Shown: positions 1-7,700 of the stretch, piece after piece
Position numbering within the stretch: the first letter of the stretch is position 1
Layout of the letters: the number at the start of each line of letters is the position of its first letter
From: Acidiferrobacter sp.
GTDB taxonomy: Bacteria > Pseudomonadota > Gammaproteobacteria > Acidiferrobacterales > Acidiferrobacteraceae
DNA: 21,523 bases
Reading direction: 5' to 3'
Assembly (NCBI GenBank): GCA_027335965.1
Contig: DAHWGZ010000016.1
Location: 1 to 21,523 of the forward strand
The notes under the pieces: generated by a model
The model's database searches: none
Seen by the model: the letters and a program-made list of their open reading frames with translations, nothing else
Told to the model about the DNA's origin: nothing
Position numbers and translations under genes: made by a program

Positions 1-105
1 GAAAGCGCGGTAGCCGACCGGTTCGAGTTGCCGGCAGGCCTGCAATGGCACAGACGCGGGCAGGCGGGTCTCGTCGCCTTCGGCCTCGCCACGATCGCGT
101 CCTGA
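1..105 (+). CDS. rsmD: 16S rRNA (guanine-966-N2)-methyltransferase RsmD, C-terminal fragment
   Basis: The window opens inside a plus-strand reading frame of 34 codons that ends in TGA at 103-105. The visible tail includes a leucine-proline stretch, then Trp, basic residues and GQAGLV. This resembles the family C-terminus, where a W-x(3)-REKxAGQV-type segment packs against the methyltransferase core. RsmD methylates G966 of 16S rRNA in the cytoplasm. The assignment also rests on the very common rsmD-coaD gene order. The coaD start lies nine bases beyond this stop, and the TGAGG around the stop can serve as its ribosome binding site. Most of the gene, including the catalytic NPPY region, is outside the window, so the call rests on a short tail plus context. 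Confidence 0.6.
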   Translation, partial: ESAVADRFELPAGLQWHRRGQAGLVAFGLATIAS

Positions 106-114
106 GGATTGCCC

Positions 115-874
<760 letters not shown>

Positions 875-880
875 CCCCGT

Positions 881-1855
881 ATGGCGCTCTTTCGCAAGAC
901 GACTGCCGACAAGAGCGAGAAACCGGGTGTCTTCGCCCGTCTGAGCGAACGCCTCACCGCCACCCGGCGGGCCTTGAGCGGGAACGTGGGCACCCTCCTC
1001 GGGCGCAAGCGCGCCCTGGACGCGGCACTGCTCGAGGACCTGGAAACCGTCCTCATCACCGCCGACCTCGGCGTGGACACCGCCACCGCCGTGATGGCCG
1101 ACATCACAAGACGCGTGTCGCGCAAGGAGCTTGGCGATACCGAGGCCGTCTACGCGGCCTTGCGCGCCATCCTCTACGAGATCGTGGCGCCCTGCGAGCA
1201 GCCCTGGCCGATCACGCACCAGCCCGAGATCGTGCTCCTGATCGGCGTGAACGGCGCGGGCAAGACCACCACCATCGGAAAACTCGCCGTGCGGCTGCGC
1301 GCCGAGGGCCGTTCGGTCCTGCTCGCCGCCGGCGACACCTTTCGCGCGGCGGCCATCGAACAGCTCGGCGAATGGGCGCGGCGCGCCGACGTCCCGATGA
1401 TCAGCCAGCCGCGCGGGGCCGATGCCGCCGCCGTCGCCCATGACGCCCTGCAGGCGGCGCGGGCGCGGGCGGTGGACGTCCTTCTGATCGACAGCGCCGG
1501 CCGCCTGCATACCCAGACCGGGCTGATGGACGAACTCGCCAAGATCAAGCGCACGCTCGCGCGCCTGGACGCGCACGCCCCGCACCAGGTCATCCTGATA
1601 CTGGATGGCGGCATCGGCCAAAACGCGCTCATGCAAGTCGAGCAATTCCACAAGGCCGTGGGCGTGACCGGCCTTTGCATCACCAAGCTCGACGGTACCG
1701 CCAAGGGCGGCGTCGTGTTTGCGCTCGCCAAGCGCTTCGCGCTGCCGATCTACTTCGTGGGCGTCGGTGAATCGGCGGAGGACCTGCGCCCCTTCGAGGC
1801 CCGCTCCTTCGTGGATGCGGTATTGCCGGCCGAACTCATCGATGATCGAGCTTAA
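881..1855 (+). CDS. ftsY: Signal recognition particle receptor FtsY
   Basis: FtsY is the SRP-receptor GTPase that docks ribosome-SRP complexes at the inner membrane for co-translational insertion. In this 324-residue protein, the helical N domain covers about residues 15-100 and the G domain follows. P-loop GVNGAGKT is at 122-129, DTFRAAA at 152-158, DSAGR at 204-208, TKLDG at 268-272 and GESAEDLRPF at 296-305. The SRP-GTPase insertion motif reads LDGGIGQNA at about 241-249, slightly different from the usual DAxTGQNA. The long acidic A domain of E. coli FtsY is absent, leaving only about 15 basic residues before the N domain. The ATG at 881 has no clear Shine-Dalgarno sequence but lies six bases after the ferredoxin stop, so coupling is likely. 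The 3' end overlaps ftsE by 14 bases. Confidence 0.95.
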   Translation: MALFRKTTADKSEKPGVFARLSERLTATRRALSGNVGTLLGRKRALDAALLEDLETVLITADLGVDTATAVMADITRRVSRKELGDTEAVYAALRAILYEIVAPCEQPWPITHQPEIVLLIGVNGAGKTTTIGKLAVRLRAEGRSVLLAAGDTFRAAAIEQLGEWARRADVPMISQPRGADAAAVAHDALQAARARAVDVLLIDSAGRLHTQTGLMDELAKIKRTLARLDAHAPHQVILILDGGIGQNALMQVEQFHKAVGVTGLCITKLDGTAKGGVVFALAKRFALPIYFVGVGESAEDLRPFEARSFVDAVLPAELIDDRA

Positions 1856-2501
1856 GCACGTCTTCAAGCGTTACCCCCTGGGGATCGAGGCCCTGAGCGA
1901 TGTCGGTTTCAGCCTGGCGCGCGGCGAGATGGCCTTTCTCACCGGGCCCTCGGGGGCCGGCAAGAGCACCGTATTGAAGCTGATCTGCCTGCTGGAGCGC
2001 CCGACGCGTGGCCAGGTCGTGGTCAATGGCCACGACCTGGCGCGTCTGAAGCCCTACCGGCTGCCCCACTTCCGGCGCGAGATCGGCGTGGTCTTTCAGG
2101 ACAACCGGCTCTTGAACGAGCGCACGGTGTTCGACAATGTCGCCCTGCCGCTTTTGGTCGCCGGCGTGACCGGCGATGAGGTGCGCAAGCGCGTGCTGGC
2201 AGCCCTGGACAAGGTGGGCCTGAGGGGCCGCGAGCGCGGCTTTCCCCTGGCCCTGTCGGGCGGCGAGCAGCAGCGCGTCGGGATCGCGCGCGCGCTCGTG
2301 CACCGCCCGGCGCTGCTCATCGCCGACGAGCCGACCGGCAATCTGGATGCCGCCTTGTCCGATGACATCATCGACCTCTTCCAGGAATTCAACGACCATG
2401 GCGTCACGGTGCTGATCGCCACCCATGACCTGCGCCAGATCGAGCGCTTGCGAGCCCGCGTCATCCGGCTCGGCTTGGGTCATATGGTGAGCGCCGCATA
2501 G
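1842..2501 (+). CDS. ftsE: Cell division ATP-binding protein FtsE
   Basis: FtsE is the cytoplasmic ATPase of the FtsEX complex, which couples divisome assembly to periplasmic murein hydrolase activation. The 219-residue product matches the family length. It has Walker A GPSGAGKST at about residues 36-44, a Q-loop in VVFQDNRLL, the ABC signature LSGGEQQR, Walker B LLIADEPTGNLD and the H-loop IATHD. The ATG at 1842 lies inside the end of ftsY and gives the typical MIELKHVFKRY start. A longer upstream extension in the same frame is ftsY shadow. The gene is co-transcribed with ftsY by overlap, but it is separated from its partner ftsX by an unusual 343-base spacer. Confidence 0.95.
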   Translation: MIELKHVFKRYPLGIEALSDVGFSLARGEMAFLTGPSGAGKSTVLKLICLLERPTRGQVVVNGHDLARLKPYRLPHFRREIGVVFQDNRLLNERTVFDNVALPLLVAGVTGDEVRKRVLAALDKVGLRGRERGFPLALSGGEQQRVGIARALVHRPALLIADEPTGNLDAALSDDIIDLFQEFNDHGVTVLIATHDLRQIERLRARVIRLGLGHMVSAA

Positions 2502-2844
2502 GCCGGCCGCCCATGCCCGCCGAGGGGTCGCGATGGCCAAACCGCCGGCGATTTGGCGCCGGCAAGACCGGGCTGACGGCCCCGACGGGATCGCTCATGA
2601 TCCCAAGGCGACCCGCGGCCGCGGCAGGGACGGGCGCCAAGGGGCGGCCCGCCACCCCGATCGTGGCGGATGGGCGGGAGGGGACGTGGACGCCGGCCCC
2701 CGAACCGGCCGGGCGGTTCGCGAAGGCCTGGGGCTACCGACCGATGCATGAACGTGGCGAGCGGGAGATGGACGACGGCGCCTGCCGGGCGCGCCCGCTG
2801 CCGCTCTTGACAGCACCATCGCAAGTCACGCGACAAGGACCGCT
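2502..2844 (+). other. Unusual ftsE-ftsX spacer with inverted repeats, no convincing gene
   Basis: In most proteobacteria ftsE and ftsX touch or overlap, but here 343 bases lie between them. Open frames exist on both strands, the longest plus-strand one being 111 codons from 2513 to 2848. Their products are Arg/Pro/Gly/Ala-rich, have no family resemblance and lack a ribosome binding site, as expected by chance in such GC-rich DNA. The ftsX frame itself is closed by a stop at 2749-2751, with no start codon between that stop and 2845. Two perfect short hairpins are visible: GCCGGCG/CGCCGGC at 2544-2563 and GGGATC/GATCCC at 2587-2604. Neither is followed by a T-run, so they do not look like intrinsic terminators. 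A TTGACA hexamer occurs at 2807-2812, but no good -10 follows at normal spacing. Confidence 0.7.
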
Positions 2845-3744
2845 ATGAAGGCCTATCTGACCCGCCATGCGCAAGTGTTCATGAGGACGCTCGGGGACTT
2901 CGCGCGCAGCCCGACGGCCACGCTTCTGACCGTGGTCCTGATCGGCGTGACCCTGGTGCTGCCAGTCGGCCTCTATGTCGGGCTTTTGAATCTCGAGCGC
3001 CTGACCGCGGGCTGGCAGCCGCGCGGGTCGCTGTCGGTCTATCTGGTGAAGGGCGCGCCCCATGCCGCCGCCATCGCGGCCATCCGCCGGGTCCCCGGCA
3101 TCGCCACCGTGCGCTACATCTCGCCGGCCGAGGGCCTGCGCGAATTCTCGGCCACCTCGGGCCTTGGCGCCACCGCCGTGACCTTCCAGCACCACAATCC
3201 GCTGCCGGGCGTGGCCGTGGTCACCCCCGAGGGGGGCACGCCGGCCTCGGTGGCGCGCCTCGCCGCGGCGCTCAAGGTCGTGCCCGGCGTGGCCCACGTG
3301 CAGTCCAACCTCGCGTGGATCGAGCGCCTCGACGCCGCGCTCGCTTTTGGCCATCGGCTGGTCGTGATCCTCGCCATGGCGCTGGGCTTGGCGCTCATCC
3401 TCATTATCGGCAACACCACGCGCGCGGCGGTGGCAAACCGCGCGGACGAGATCGCCGTGGTCGGCCTGGTTGGGGGAACCAATGCCTTCATCCGGCGTCC
3501 CTTCCTATACGCGGGGGCATTGACCGGGGGACTCGGGGCGCTGTGCGCGCTCATCCTCCTGGAAGCGGCCTTCCTGGCCCTGGACGGGCCGATCGCGGCG
3601 CTCGATCGCGCCTACGGGGCCCACTACCACCTGTTGGGGCCGGACCTGAATCAGGCCTTGGGGCTTTTGGGGGGAGGGGCCCTGCTCGGATGGCTGGGGG
3701 CCCGGATCGCGGTGGGGCGGGCGCTGCGCTCGAGCCGGATCTAG
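2845..3744 (+). CDS. ftsX: Cell division protein FtsX
   Basis: FtsX is the inner-membrane half of FtsEX and transmits ATP hydrolysis by FtsE to periplasmic amidase activators. The 299-residue protein has the expected layout. A short basic cytoplasmic start is followed by TM1 at about 24-46 (ending in LPVGLYVGLLNLERL). A periplasmic domain spans about 47-170 and contains the VPGIATVRYISPAEGL segment typical of the family. TM2 is near 172-194, TM3 near 220-243 and TM4 near 268-288. The ATG at 2845 is preceded by AAGGA six bases upstream. It is shorter at the N-terminus than E. coli FtsX (about 350 residues) but similar to many others. Because of the long upstream spacer it may need its own promoter. 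Confidence 0.93.
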   Translation: MKAYLTRHAQVFMRTLGDFARSPTATLLTVVLIGVTLVLPVGLYVGLLNLERLTAGWQPRGSLSVYLVKGAPHAAAIAAIRRVPGIATVRYISPAEGLREFSATSGLGATAVTFQHHNPLPGVAVVTPEGGTPASVARLAAALKVVPGVAHVQSNLAWIERLDAALAFGHRLVVILAMALGLALILIIGNTTRAAVANRADEIAVVGLVGGTNAFIRRPFLYAGALTGGLGALCALILLEAAFLALDGPIAALDRAYGAHYHLLGPDLNQALGLLGGGALLGWLGARIAVGRALRSSRI

Positions 3745-3789
3745 ATCGAGCGGGTGTCCGGGCGCGGGCCGGGGAACTTTTCCGAGGGA

Positions 3790-3816
3790 TTAGCACTCTC
3801 AGGTCGAGAATGCTAA
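3790..3816 (+). promoter_or_regulatory. CIRCE operator (HrcA-binding inverted repeat) upstream of rpoH
   Basis: The left arm is TTAGCACTC (3790-3798), followed by a nine-base spacer (3799-3807) and the right arm GAATGCTAA (3808-3816). The CIRCE consensus is TTAGCACTC-N9-GAGTGCTAA. The left arm and spacing match exactly, and the right arm differs at one base. CIRCE is bound by the heat-shock repressor HrcA. The element ends 49 bases before the rpoH start and overlaps the likely promoter, the usual place for repression. Confidence 0.88.
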
Positions 3817-3819
3817 AAT
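3790..3819 (+). promoter_or_regulatory. Probable sigma-70-type promoter of rpoH
   Basis: A -10-like TAAAAT lies at 3814-3819, one mismatch from TATAAT, with a weak -35-like TTAGCA at 3790-3795 and an 18-base spacer. Both hexamers coincide with the ends of the CIRCE inverted repeat, so HrcA binding would occlude RNA polymerase. Transcription would start near 3826, giving a leader of about 40 bases. This was read by eye; the start site is not demonstrated. Confidence 0.5.
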
Positions 3820-3865
3820 GCAGTGGTACTCAACGGTCGATACGGACAGTCGAAGGGGGTAGGAC

Positions 3866-4735
3866 ATGACCATGCACACCTTGCCAGTCGCCGTCAATGT
3901 CAGCGCCGAGGGCGGACTCTCGCACTACATGCGGCTTGCAAACGCGGCGCCGGTATTGGACGCCGAACAGGAGCGGCAGCTGGCGATCGAGTACCGGGAG
4001 AACAACGACCTCGAGGCCGCAAGGCGGCTCGTGCTCTCCCAGCTCCGCTACGTCGTGCGCGTGGCGCGGGCCTTCGCGGGCTACGGCCTGCCGCAGGCCG
4101 ACCTCATCCAGGAGGGCAATATCGGCCTGATGAAGGCCGTCAAACACTTCGACCCGGCGCATGGCGTACGCCTGGTGTCGTTCGCGGTGCACTGGATCCG
4201 CGCCGAGATCTACGACTACATCCTGCGCAACTGGCGGATCGTAAAGATCGCCACCACCAAGGCCCAGCGCAAACTGTTCTTCAATCTCCGCCAATCGCGC
4301 GCCCGGATCGGCTGGATGAACGAGAGCGAGATCTCGAACCTCGCCGCCGATCTCGACGTGCCGACCGGGACCGTGAAGGAAATGGAGTCGCGCATGGCGA
4401 GCGCGGATGTGCCGTTCGACGCCCAGGACGACAGCGACGACGAGGATTTCCGCTCGTCGCCGGCGGGTTTCCTGCAGGACATGCGCTACAACCCCGAGAG
4501 CCTGCTGACGCGCGCCGATGCCGAGAGCTCGCAGCAGGATCGGCTGCAAAACGCCTTGGTGTCGCTCGATGGCCGCAGCCAGGACATCATCCGCAGGCGT
4601 TGGCTGGCGGCTGACAAACCGACCTTGCACGAACTGGCGGAGGAATATGGCGTCTCCGCGGAGCGTATCCGCCAGATCGAGAAGAAGGCCCTCGACACCA
4701 TGAAGGGCGTGCTGCTCTCGCCGGAGCCCGCCTAG
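3866..4735 (+). CDS. rpoH: RNA polymerase sigma-32 (heat-shock sigma factor)
   Basis: RpoH directs RNA polymerase to heat-shock promoters. The 289-residue protein has region 2 with DLIQEGNIGLMKAVKHFDP (79-97) and VSFAVHWIRAEIYDYIL (104-120). It has the diagnostic RpoH box QRKLFFNLR at 134-142, and region 4.2 with LHELAEEYGVSAERIRQIEKKA (254-275), the -35-binding helix-turn-helix. The RpoH box separates it from RpoD and RpoS. The ATG at 3866 has a purine-rich GGGGGTAGGA upstream. It follows ftsX on the same strand, as in E. coli, but a CIRCE operator lies in the gap, so it probably has its own heat-responsive promoter. It converges on the acyltransferase gene that ends at 4752. Confidence 0.96.
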   Translation: MTMHTLPVAVNVSAEGGLSHYMRLANAAPVLDAEQERQLAIEYRENNDLEAARRLVLSQLRYVVRVARAFAGYGLPQADLIQEGNIGLMKAVKHFDPAHGVRLVSFAVHWIRAEIYDYILRNWRIVKIATTKAQRKLFFNLRQSRARIGWMNESEISNLAADLDVPTGTVKEMESRMASADVPFDAQDDSDDEDFRSSPAGFLQDMRYNPESLLTRADAESSQQDRLQNALVSLDGRSQDIIRRRWLAADKPTLHELAEEYGVSAERIRQIEKKALDTMKGVLLSPEPA

Positions 4736-4745
4736 GCATCGGCCG

Positions 4746-4769
4746 GTCCCCTCAGGCGCCCGAGGGGAC
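4746..4769. terminator. Perfect hairpin between convergent rpoH and acyltransferase genes
   Basis: GTCCCCTC at 4746-4753 pairs with GAGGGGAC at 4762-4769 around an eight-base loop. It lies 11 bases after the rpoH stop and overlaps the stop codon of the minus-strand acyltransferase. There is no T-tract on either side, so it is not a canonical intrinsic terminator. It could still stabilise 3' ends or assist Rho-dependent termination from both directions. Confidence 0.35.
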
Positions 4770-5336
4770 GCGCCGCGCCGGATTGCCGATGACGGTGGAG
4801 TGATCCGGGACCGCCTGAATGACCACCGACCCCATGCCGACGATGCAATCGGCGCCGACATCGGCGCCGATCACCGCGCCCTCGCCTATCCAGGTGTTGG
4901 CGCCTATGAGCACGCGCTTGACCACATCCTCGCTGCTGACGCCGCCGGCGGCGCTCCCGTGGTAATGGAGTCCGGAGGTGATCGACACGCGGCTTGCGAT
5001 CCGCACCCCGGGACCGAGATCGACCAGACCCATGACGCAATAGGCGCCGATCCCGGCGCGCGCGCGAACGCGCGCCCCGCGCTTCGAGAAGTAGCTTCCG
5101 AAATGCACGCTGGCGCCCGGCTCGAAGAGGGCGAGCGTACGACCATAATAGGCGCCACGCGCGGCATCGCCTATGATCCCCGGAACCAGGGCCAGCCACT
5201 GGCCGCCGAGCGTGAAGCCATCGTCGCGTCCATCGCTGTACCGGTCGCACGCCGCCAGCACCAGCGCGGGAAACGCGATCACGGCCCCGAGGCCGGCAAG
5301 CAAGACCCGGAACGTCTCCCTGAAAGCCCAAGCCAT
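4752..5336 (-). CDS. Membrane-anchored hexapeptide-repeat (left-handed beta-helix) acyltransferase
   Basis: The protein has 194 residues. A hydrophobic segment at about 11-29 probably anchors it to the inner membrane. The sequence AFPALVLAAC at its end also resembles a lipobox, so an acylated form cannot be excluded. From about residue 72 to 187 it is built of hexapeptide turns, including VSIT, VLIGANTWIGEGAVIGADVGADCIVGMGSVV and VIGNPARRV. This is the parallel beta-helix of WbbJ/LpxA-like acyltransferases. The HYH at 124-126, just before a loop, is the likely catalytic histidine region. Such enzymes transfer an acetyl or other acyl group from CoA to a sugar or small metabolite; the substrate is unknown. 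Its start lies three bases after the stop of the upstream GNAT gene, so the two are almost certainly co-translated. Confidence 0.8.
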   Translation of the reverse strand: MAWAFRETFRVLLAGLGAVIAFPALVLAACDRYSDGRDDGFTLGGQWLALVPGIIGDAARGAYYGRTLALFEPGASVHFGSYFSKRGARVRARAGIGAYCVMGLVDLGPGVRIASRVSITSGLHYHGSAAGGVSSEDVVKRVLIGANTWIGEGAVIGADVGADCIVGMGSVVIQAVPDHSTVIGNPARRVPSGA

Positions 5337-5339
5337 GGC

Positions 5340-6368
5340 CTAGAACACGTCGAGACAGAACCTGTCCACGGTCTCCGGCAGCCCCGTGATGTCGGGGCGC
5401 AGGGCGCCTAGCAGCAACCGCAGTTTCCGCGGCGCCGCGCGAAATCCGAGACGACGAAACGCATCGAGGTCCGCGTAGCCCGTGTCCGGCACCATGATCG
5501 CCTCGACGCCTTGGGCGAGCGCGGCGCGCAACACCGTATCGACGAAGGCCGCGCGAGCGGCGGGCTCCAGGCGCGCGGCGGCGAACGCCTCCACATAGGC
5601 GTTCGTGCCGACCCGCTCCGACCGAACCGGCAAAAACGACAGGCTGACGAGGCCCAGCACCTCGCCGTCCGCCTCATAGACGTAGGTCGCGACGCGCGGC
5701 CGCAGGCGCAGCAGGAAATCGATGTCCTCGCGCTCCACCACCTTGGCAAGCGGCGCCTGGGCCGTGCAGGCCGACAGGAGCGCGAACCCGGCTGCCGCGT
5801 CGGCCGGCTCGTATCGTCGCACTCGATGCGGATCGCCGGGACCAAGGCGCGCGCTGACGATCGCCGGAATCCCGGCCAGGTAACGGAAATTGCACACGCT
5901 GCGCACCGCGAGGCCGCGCGCGGCAAAGGCGCGGGCCACGGTCTGATTGGCCGGGGTGCCGGCCACGGTCACCGCCACATAGAGCTCATAGCCCCGGTCG
6001 CGCGCGCGGTCCAACATGAGCCCCTGCTGGCGGTCGCTCAGGCGGTGACGCCGGTAGCGGCCCGACACGGTAAAGAAACTCCCGAACACCCCGCGATACA
6101 GGCGGTCGCCCACCTTGAGGCGCAGGGGCACAAACGCGAGATAGGAGGCAAGATCGCCATTCTTGGCGCGCAGACCCACCGCCATCGACGGGTCGGCCGT
6201 CGGCCTTAGGATATGCATCGTCAAAAGGTCGCGCTCGTACACCCAACAAGGCGGCGACCAGTTGGCGCGCATGAGCGCGCTTGCCTCCTCGAAGTCCGGG
6301 TTCACCACCTCGTCGAAGCACTCGACGGACTCCACGTTACCGACACCCTCGACCTGACTGGCTTGCAT
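5340..6368 (-). CDS. GNAT-like N-acyltransferase, two-domain, function unknown
   Basis: A 342-residue protein with two GNAT-like halves. The N-terminal half (about 20-170) contains the beta-strand FGSFFTVSGRYRRHRLSDR, where the R-R-x-R-L stretch resembles the acyl-CoA pyrophosphate-binding loop. The C-terminal half (about 185-335) has strands such as ATYVYEADGEVLGLVSLSF and ends in a GF-type segment (AFRRLGFRAAPRKLRLLL). The double fold recalls the FemX/FeeM-type acyl- and aminoacyl-transferases, but I do not recognise a named family. A run of Gs (AAGGGGGG) just upstream gives a strong ribosome binding site for the ATG at 6368. It lies between an amino acid:carrier-protein ligase-like gene and a hexapeptide acyltransferase, which suggests it may use an aminoacyl or acyl thioester donor. 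That role is inferred from context only. Confidence 0.65.
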   Translation of the reverse strand: MQASQVEGVGNVESVECFDEVVNPDFEEASALMRANWSPPCWVYERDLLTMHILRPTADPSMAVGLRAKNGDLASYLAFVPLRLKVGDRLYRGVFGSFFTVSGRYRRHRLSDRQQGLMLDRARDRGYELYVAVTVAGTPANQTVARAFAARGLAVRSVCNFRYLAGIPAIVSARLGPGDPHRVRRYEPADAAAGFALLSACTAQAPLAKVVEREDIDFLLRLRPRVATYVYEADGEVLGLVSLSFLPVRSERVGTNAYVEAFAAARLEPAARAAFVDTVLRAALAQGVEAIMVPDTGYADLDAFRRLGFRAAPRKLRLLLGALRPDITGLPETVDRFCLDVF

Positions 6369-6410
6369 GCGACCCCCCTTGTCCGAATGGCCCTGAATAT
6401 CAATCCGCTT

Positions 6411-7589
6411 CTACGCGCAATCGGCGGCATGCTCCACGAGCTCAACGGTGCGCTTTAGGCCATGCTGGCAAAAACAGGCATGCAAAAGCCGCTCTAGACC
6501 AAATGCCGCGCATCCCGTATGGGCCGGCTCCCCGTCACCGGCGTCGATCTCGAAGCGGGTCCCGAAAAACCGCTCGTGATAATTGAACGAGCCGCACGCA
6601 ATCGATGCGTCCGGCGCGGTATCCACCTTCAACTCGTACTTGAGGTCGTTTGCCAGCTGGAAGAAGCGCAAGGACGGGAAGTCGCTCGCGAAAAAGGGAT
6701 CGCACGCGGTCTCGAGCCGCGCCGACAGGTCCAGCAACTCGACGAGCCGCCAGATGGCGTTTATAGCCCTCTCGCGGGCCGCCAGGACCGCATCGCGCGC
6801 GCCGAGCCAGACGATCTCGCGCATGGAAAACTCCCACAGCCGGTCCAGGCCCGTGAGATTCTTCGATTCGTAGCGAAAGCATCGCCCATGCGCGGTGAAG
6901 GCGGTGGCCGTCCCGGCCGGGAGGCTTTGCCCCATGAGCGCGCCATAAGTGTGATAACACACCGCCGGCGAAAGACAGTATTCGGGGGGCGCGATCTCCG
7001 CTACGTCCTCGAAGACCGGGCTCTCGCCCCGGCGATGGCGCTCCCCGAAGCGCTCGATTGCCTCGAAGTCCTCCTTCAGGTGCACGGCGAACGTGACCGA
7101 ATGGGGGAACGACGCGAAATACCCGGCGCGCCGCAACCAATCGCTGGGCACGAGCGAATTATAGGATTGGGATACGGCCTGGAATTCGCGCCCGGCGAGA
7201 CGCTCCAGAATGCCATCGAGGCGGTTCAGGAGCTGCATGAACACCCCGCTGCGGCCCACCGTCCCCTGGCCCGAGGCCCACACGGCGCCCTGCTCGACAA
7301 GCCCCTCATGGGCCTCTCCGGAAAATCCGCCCGACTCGAAGGATCGCGCGCGCAGGATTTTGGGCGTGACCGCCAGGCGCTCGACCTGCATCTTCCCGAT
7401 CAGATGTTCAAGCTTGGCCGCCACATCGCCGCCCGCCCCCACGCCTTGCAGATCGATCTCGAGACAGTTCGAATCCTGGCGGTAGCGGGACTTCAGGATG
7501 GCGGTATCGCAATAGCAGGCGCGCTTGGTGATCTCCGTGCACACATCGGGTGGAAGGTTGGCGGGCAACGGGATCGCGAGAGTTTCCAT
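6411..7589 (-). CDS. Class II aminoacyl-tRNA-synthetase-like protein, probable amino acid:[carrier protein] ligase
   Basis: The 392-residue product has a class II synthetase catalytic core. Motif 2 is FRYE at 238-241, followed by LTGLDRLWEFSMREIVWLG (245-263), close to the seryl-tRNA synthetase pattern. Motif 3 is AAFGLERLLHA (361-371) with its arginine at 367. C211 (in LSPAVCYHTYG), E241 and C332 (in IACGSFNYHERFFG) are candidate zinc ligands, as in the atypical SerRS-like enzymes. The coiled-coil tRNA-binding arm of a true SerRS is missing. Together these point to the amino acid:[carrier protein] ligases first described in Bradyrhizobium, which load an amino acid onto the phosphopantetheine arm of a small carrier protein. 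The ATG at 7589 has AAGGA ten bases upstream. Starts at 7622, 7652 and a TTG at 7682 are in frame but run over the putative promoter and palindrome. No carrier-protein gene is seen nearby. Confidence 0.72.
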   Translation of the reverse strand: METLAIPLPANLPPDVCTEITKRACYCDTAILKSRYRQDSNCLEIDLQGVGAGGDVAAKLEHLIGKMQVERLAVTPKILRARSFESGGFSGEAHEGLVEQGAVWASGQGTVGRSGVFMQLLNRLDGILERLAGREFQAVSQSYNSLVPSDWLRRAGYFASFPHSVTFAVHLKEDFEAIERFGERHRRGESPVFEDVAEIAPPEYCLSPAVCYHTYGALMGQSLPAGTATAFTAHGRCFRYESKNLTGLDRLWEFSMREIVWLGARDAVLAARERAINAIWRLVELLDLSARLETACDPFFASDFPSLRFFQLANDLKYELKVDTAPDASIACGSFNYHERFFGTRFEIDAGDGEPAHTGCAAFGLERLLHACFCQHGLKRTVELVEHAADCA

Positions 7590-7624
7590 GCCGAGTTCGT
7601 CCTTGAATGAGAGTGAAACCATGA

Positions 7625-7642
7625 CCCGGCATCCATGCCGGG
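7625..7642. repeat. Perfect palindrome, operator-like
   Basis: CCCGGCAT at 7625-7632 is mirrored by ATGCCGGG at 7635-7642 with a two-base centre. It lies 36 bases upstream of the chosen start of the carrier-protein-ligase-like gene and just downstream of a possible -10 element. This is the expected position of a repressor operator. In RNA it could instead form a seven-pair hairpin with a four-base loop. No known regulator motif is recognised. Confidence 0.55.
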
Positions 7643-7653
7643 CGATGGTCATG

Positions 7654-7682
7654 ACGCTACCCCGGTCCCCACGGGACGTCAA
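7654..7682 (-). promoter_or_regulatory. Possible promoter of the ligase/acyltransferase operon
   Basis: On the minus strand TTGACG (7682-7677) matches the -35 consensus at five of six bases. TAGCGT (7659-7654) follows 17 bases later as a weak -10 with three of six matches. The start point would fall just before the perfect palindrome at 7625-7642. The gap between the lipoprotein gene stop (7701) and the next gene is the only sizeable break in an otherwise overlapping minus-strand series, which supports a promoter here. Confidence 0.3.
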
Positions 7683-7700
7683 TCGGCCGCGGGCATGTTC

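Noticed and set aside
2807..2812. TTGACA as an ftsX promoter
   Set aside because: The -35 hexamer is perfect, but the bases at -10 spacing (GCGACA at 2830-2835) do not resemble TATAAT, so I do not list it as a promoter.
2513..2848. Possible 111-residue gene in the ftsE-ftsX spacer, ending in ATGA with ftsX
   Set aside because: The overlap with ftsX is suggestive, but there is no ribosome binding site. The product is low-complexity Arg/Pro/Gly/Ala, and equally long frames exist on the other strand.
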